Shown piece by piece: positions 60,516 through 64,000 of a DNA stretch of 64,000 nucleotides. The notes beneath the pieces are model-generated. The model had not been told where the DNA came from. It made no database searches and saw only the letters and a list, made by a program, of their open reading frames with translations. The stretch is from Oxyruncus cristatus (lineage: Eukaryota > Chordata > Aves > Passeriformes > Cotingidae). Within the stretch, counting starts at the first letter, position 1. Each line of letters opens with the position of its first letter. The position numbers and the translations under genes were made by a program. The stretch covers positions 62,001 through 126,000 of the forward strand of contig VXAY01002602.1 in NCBI GenBank assembly GCA_013399855.1, given 5' to 3'.

Positions 60516-63025
60516 ATTTAAAAAAAAAAATTAAAATCACAAATTAAAGCAATCAAAAGAGTTAGACTTCAAAGACATTTAATATACCTTACTCCAACTG
60601 AATTGTAAGGACTAGTTATTATATCAAAGTCCAGACAGTCATAAAAGAAATATCAAGGAAGACTGGTTTGCCTGAACATCAGTGCTTTAAAATTCAATGG
60701 TTAGTGCTGTGCTAGTCATCTTGGGCTTGTGAAAAGAAACAGGTATTTCCAGAGAGAGATTAATCTCACTCTGTTAAGGGCAAGCAAATTAGATCAAAGC
60801 AGTCACCCTCTGCAAGTGCATATTTATCTTCAACAACCATAAATGAAGCCTGAGGTGAACAACTCAGATGTCCAACACAAATGTTAGGTAAAGTGAACCT
60901 CTAAAATTTTGCACTGAAAGTTCTTTACATTAACTCCATGTCTTTCTCAACTTCTCTTATTTATCATACAGCACAAGTCTCACACAAGGATGTATAAACT
61001 TAAGACCTTTAGAACAACAGCTGAAAAAGTTTTGCAGAGATGAAGTCGCACATTCTACTGGGCATTGACAGTGTTCTGAGGCATTAAATCCCATAGCAGG
61101 GAATTTGAGTGAAAATGTCCAGATAATCCTGAGAAGACGACTACAGTTCCCAGAGGAAGAAGCAAACACTCACAATAAAAATGTCACTACCAATCTCCCC
61201 AGAAGAAAATATGTTGACCTAGAATCTGAATGTTTGACTAATACTACCTAGCTAGACTTCTGAGATCAGAAGACCAGTTGCTGAAATTTTCAGAATTTAA
61301 AAGGAAAGAAACAAGAAAGAAAAAAGAATTCATCATCTTGTTTTTACACCAGTATATGCACAATTTATTTCATATATTGTTCTTCTCTTGCATTATTTAA
61401 ATTGTTATGTATGTTGGGAATAGAATATACTTTTTCAAAATCAGTTCTGCCACAATGATTGCAGAAAAGTATGCTGCACATGCTGAGTTAGTCCATAGAT
61501 CCTTAAGAATTCTCATCTTTCTTAAAAGAAGAATAACTTTCCAAACTATAGAAAGATCATTGACATATACTTCTAGTCACTTATTTGATATAACGCCCAT
61601 TTGTGTATTATTGTGTGATTACAACCAATCATAATCAGTTGAGTGAAAAATGCCATAGTAAACAGTAGTCATAGTAAATATAGATTAGAGATGTAGTCTA
61701 ATTATTTGATAGATTTTGTTCAGAAAATTCTCCTTTAGCCTTGCTTGAGTACTGCACTGGAGGTTTCAATGGATCAGCAGACAGATGGATAGACAGACTG
61801 AAAAAACTCAGATTTTACTTTCTGTTGTGTGGGATAGAAATCACATCCAGGGAGCAGGAGCCAAGCACGTTGATACGTGAAGGAAAAGGAAACTAAAGGG
61901 TGAAGAACGAACTCTTAAAAGTGTTAAAGTATATCTGCCTGCGGCAGACTAGAGCAAAGAAATGGCAGGCAACTGGGACTGAAACAGAAACTCTGAGGGA
62001 AACAAGATGGGATACATTGGGCAAAAGTAAGACAGAAGTGCACATGTAAGCTGAGTGAATAAGTAAAGATAATAGAAGAGCAAGATAAAGAGCAATGCAC
62101 AGCAAAATGTGAGGAAATACAGGCACACAGAGATCAATGCAATAAACAGGAGATCATGAAATTTAACAAAGACAAACTGGTATGCAGATAGCTCTAGCAG
62201 GAAAGGGCAGAGGCGGAAGGAACTATAAAATATTTACATTATATTGTCTTCCTAATGCTGATTATATTCAAAAATATAATTACAATATGGAATTGCAATG
62301 TTTTCAAGCTGCTCCAGATAGGCAGTCCTAGAAAAGACATGTTATAAAAATTCATCAGTGTAAAGTTCATGTGTTAAAGAATCAACATTTCTCAATGCAA
62401 AAAAAAACCATCCTGCAGAAAAATGTAAATCCAGGTCTACCACCTTATTATTTTGTATTGTACTTCCTTCAAGAGAGACCGTATTTAAGCTGTCCTAATT
62501 AGGCATTAAAGTTGATTACTATTATTATTATTACTCCTACTTCTACCTTCAAGATAATTCCATAGCTTTTTATTTGACTTATTTCCCACCCCCAATCTCT
62601 TTGGAGTGTTAATGGAAATAATATCTGGTTAGAACAGACAGTATTTTTCACAAGAAGATGATCTCTTCCAGTTATATAAATGATGGGCAGTGCCAACGTG
62701 GTTATAGAAAACAGGTACAATGGGGAAAATTAAATTATTTTATAAACAGCCGGACAAATTTTATCTCCTTTGTTTTACTCTGGAGGGCAGCCAACAACCT
62801 TCTAACTGCCAAGAGTGGAAGGAACAGAGGGATGCATCCTTGGGTAGTATGCTTCAGGGATTTGCTTCTTTGGGGTAACAGTGAAATACTGGAGAACTCG
62901 CAGAGACTACGAGGCTATCATATAGGAAGAGACATTGAAGAAAATTTTCACATGCTCCCTGTTTTTAGAAAACCAATGATTAGCAGAACACCTTCTGAAG
63001 ATAGAATTTTCCATTTAACTTTCAT
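60516..63025. other. Gene-free AT-rich sequence
   Basis: No recognised element. A short ATT repeat lies at 62518-62533. The + strand frame 62658-63050 (130 codons) ends inside the CR1 fragment, and frames of this size are expected about once by chance in the window. Confidence 0.5.
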
Positions 63026-63027
63026 AT

Positions 63028-63155
63028 TCACAGAATCACAGAGTGGGTAAGGTTGGGAGGGACCACAGTGGGTCATCTGGTCCCACCTTCCTGCTCAAAC
63101 AGGGTCATTCCAGAGCACATGGCACAGGATTGTGTTCAGACAGTTATTCAAAATT
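63028..63155 (-). mobile_element. CR1 LINE 3' end fragment
   Basis: Octamer tail (tcacagaa-tcacagag) followed by ggtaaggttgggagggacc and gctcaaacagggtcattccagagcac. This is the same 3' end type as the copy at 32679. It is strongly 5'-truncated and non-coding. Confidence 0.85.
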
Positions 63156-63159
63156 CTGG

Positions 63160-64000
63160 GTTGAAAACTAAACCTTTAGTATCATGACAAGATTTCACAA
63201 GACTAAGAGGATGATGAGTCATTATCAATTTTGGTATGTTGTAAGGAATAAAATTATTTGGTCTTGCTTTATCTTACTCCTAAAAGTATTAAAGTTTTTC
63301 TTCTCAAAACTTCTGGATTGGCTGAAATTTCTTTTCCATTCTATTCAGTGAACAGAATAATTTTCCAACCAACAATGAATTCCTTACAGGATGGTTTAAT
63401 AGCTGCCTACCTTGCTGAGGTTCTGTGAGAATTAAGTGTCTAACACTGGTAGTAAGTGCTTTGAAGATGAAAATTGCAAAGTAAGTGCTAAATATAATTA
63501 CTGTTATTAGAGATACATTCCAATCTAAATGTTTCTTTGATTTTATAGTTGACATAGATTCCATTTGATAAAATAAGGAAAAAATAGCCTTTATAAGAGT
63601 GGTCATGTAATAAAAGTTCCTCTGACATGTCTTGCTGAGCAGCTCATAATGATTTGTAAGCAAAGAATCAAATGCAATTTTAAACAAACAAGTAGTCTTT
63701 CTGGTTTTAATAGAAATGCTTTCAAAGTAAGGTAGTATTTTCCATAAGTCAAAATGGCATGAAAAGGCATCAGATTTGAGAATTCTCCCAGCAGGAACCA
63801 GATCCTGACAGGTTTGTGAAGATACAACTCTTTTCCTTTACACAACCACACAAGCACCAGAAGTGCTAGCAGAAAAAGATTTAGATGTGTGTCTGAATGC
63901 CACATCAGGGAGCAAATTTAGTGGTTGGTGCACTACTCTGATTCGCAAAATTTACCAATCTGTTCTTTTATCTTTAAGAATGCGTTAACTTTATACTTGG
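63160..64000. other. Gene-free AT-rich sequence
   Basis: Nothing was recognised. The minus-strand frame 63304-63687 (127 codons) has a short exon-like interval near 63385-63419 but no recognised product. Confidence 0.45.

Noticed and set aside
62658..63050. Plus-strand 130-codon frame
   Set aside because: Ends inside a CR1 fragment; about one frame of this length is expected by chance in the window.
63304..63687. Minus-strand 127-codon frame
   Set aside because: No recognised domain and a length expected by chance.
1..64000. CRISPR arrays, bacterial operons, phage or plasmid features
   Set aside because: No regularly spaced repeats or dense coding; the sequence is vertebrate-like with CR1 and LTR elements.

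Overview
The window looks like an AT-rich, gene-poor stretch of a bird nuclear genome, either intergenic or a very large intron. I found no complete protein-coding gene, rRNA, tRNA, CRISPR array or operon-like structure. What can be identified is almost all retrotransposon: CR1 LINE fragments with their octamer 3' tails, long terminal repeats (LTRs) of avian endogenous retroviruses, one tRNA-Ile-headed SINE with a CR1 tail, and two 5'-truncated RTE-clade LINE copies. CR1 and these LTR types point to a bird. The SINE (TguSINE1 type) points to a passerine. An RTE-clade LINE in a bird recalls AviRTE, which is known from only a few bird lineages. If I recall correctly that suboscine passerines are among them, a suboscine is the best guess; this is inference and no database was searched.

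Layout: 1-9.7 kb holds a possible small exon (2541-2588), the SINE (about 2665-2803), an ERVL-type solo LTR with a near-matching 5-bp duplication (4122-4709), a CR1 3' end (about 5640), a broken LTR (about 5829) and another LTR (7630-8136). At 9699-10192 is a minus-strand solo LTR with a perfect 6-bp target-site duplication and a clear TATA box and poly(A) signal. The 10.2-15.8 kb stretch is featureless. At 15859-16309 lies a minus-strand RTE 3' end. At 17250-18253 is a roughly 1-kb minus-strand LTR containing a 17-N gap, with a 5/6-matching 6-bp duplication.

From 18.3 to 32.7 kb only an LTR fragment (23390) and small repeats are recognised. A CR1 lies at 32679-33090. The best-preserved element is the RTE copy at 35130-35874: an uninterrupted reading frame of about 230 codons flanked by a perfect 21-bp target-site duplication. 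An old CR1 remnant (37078) and a younger CR1 (37573) follow. From 38 to 47 kb nothing certain is seen except weak exon-like signals. An LTR (46965-47540) precedes a CR1 (48115-49430) that has lost its reverse-transcriptase region. A long unannotated stretch with a striking G/T-only tract (51880-52046) leads to an LTR (59283), a second CR1 lacking its reverse-transcriptase region (59782-60515) and a CR1 3' end (63028).

No gene partnership or pathway can be described. The biological content is the record of element insertions and internal deletions. Several intervals with good splice-site pairs and open frames are listed as candidate exons at low confidence, because open frames of this length are expected by chance in a window this size.
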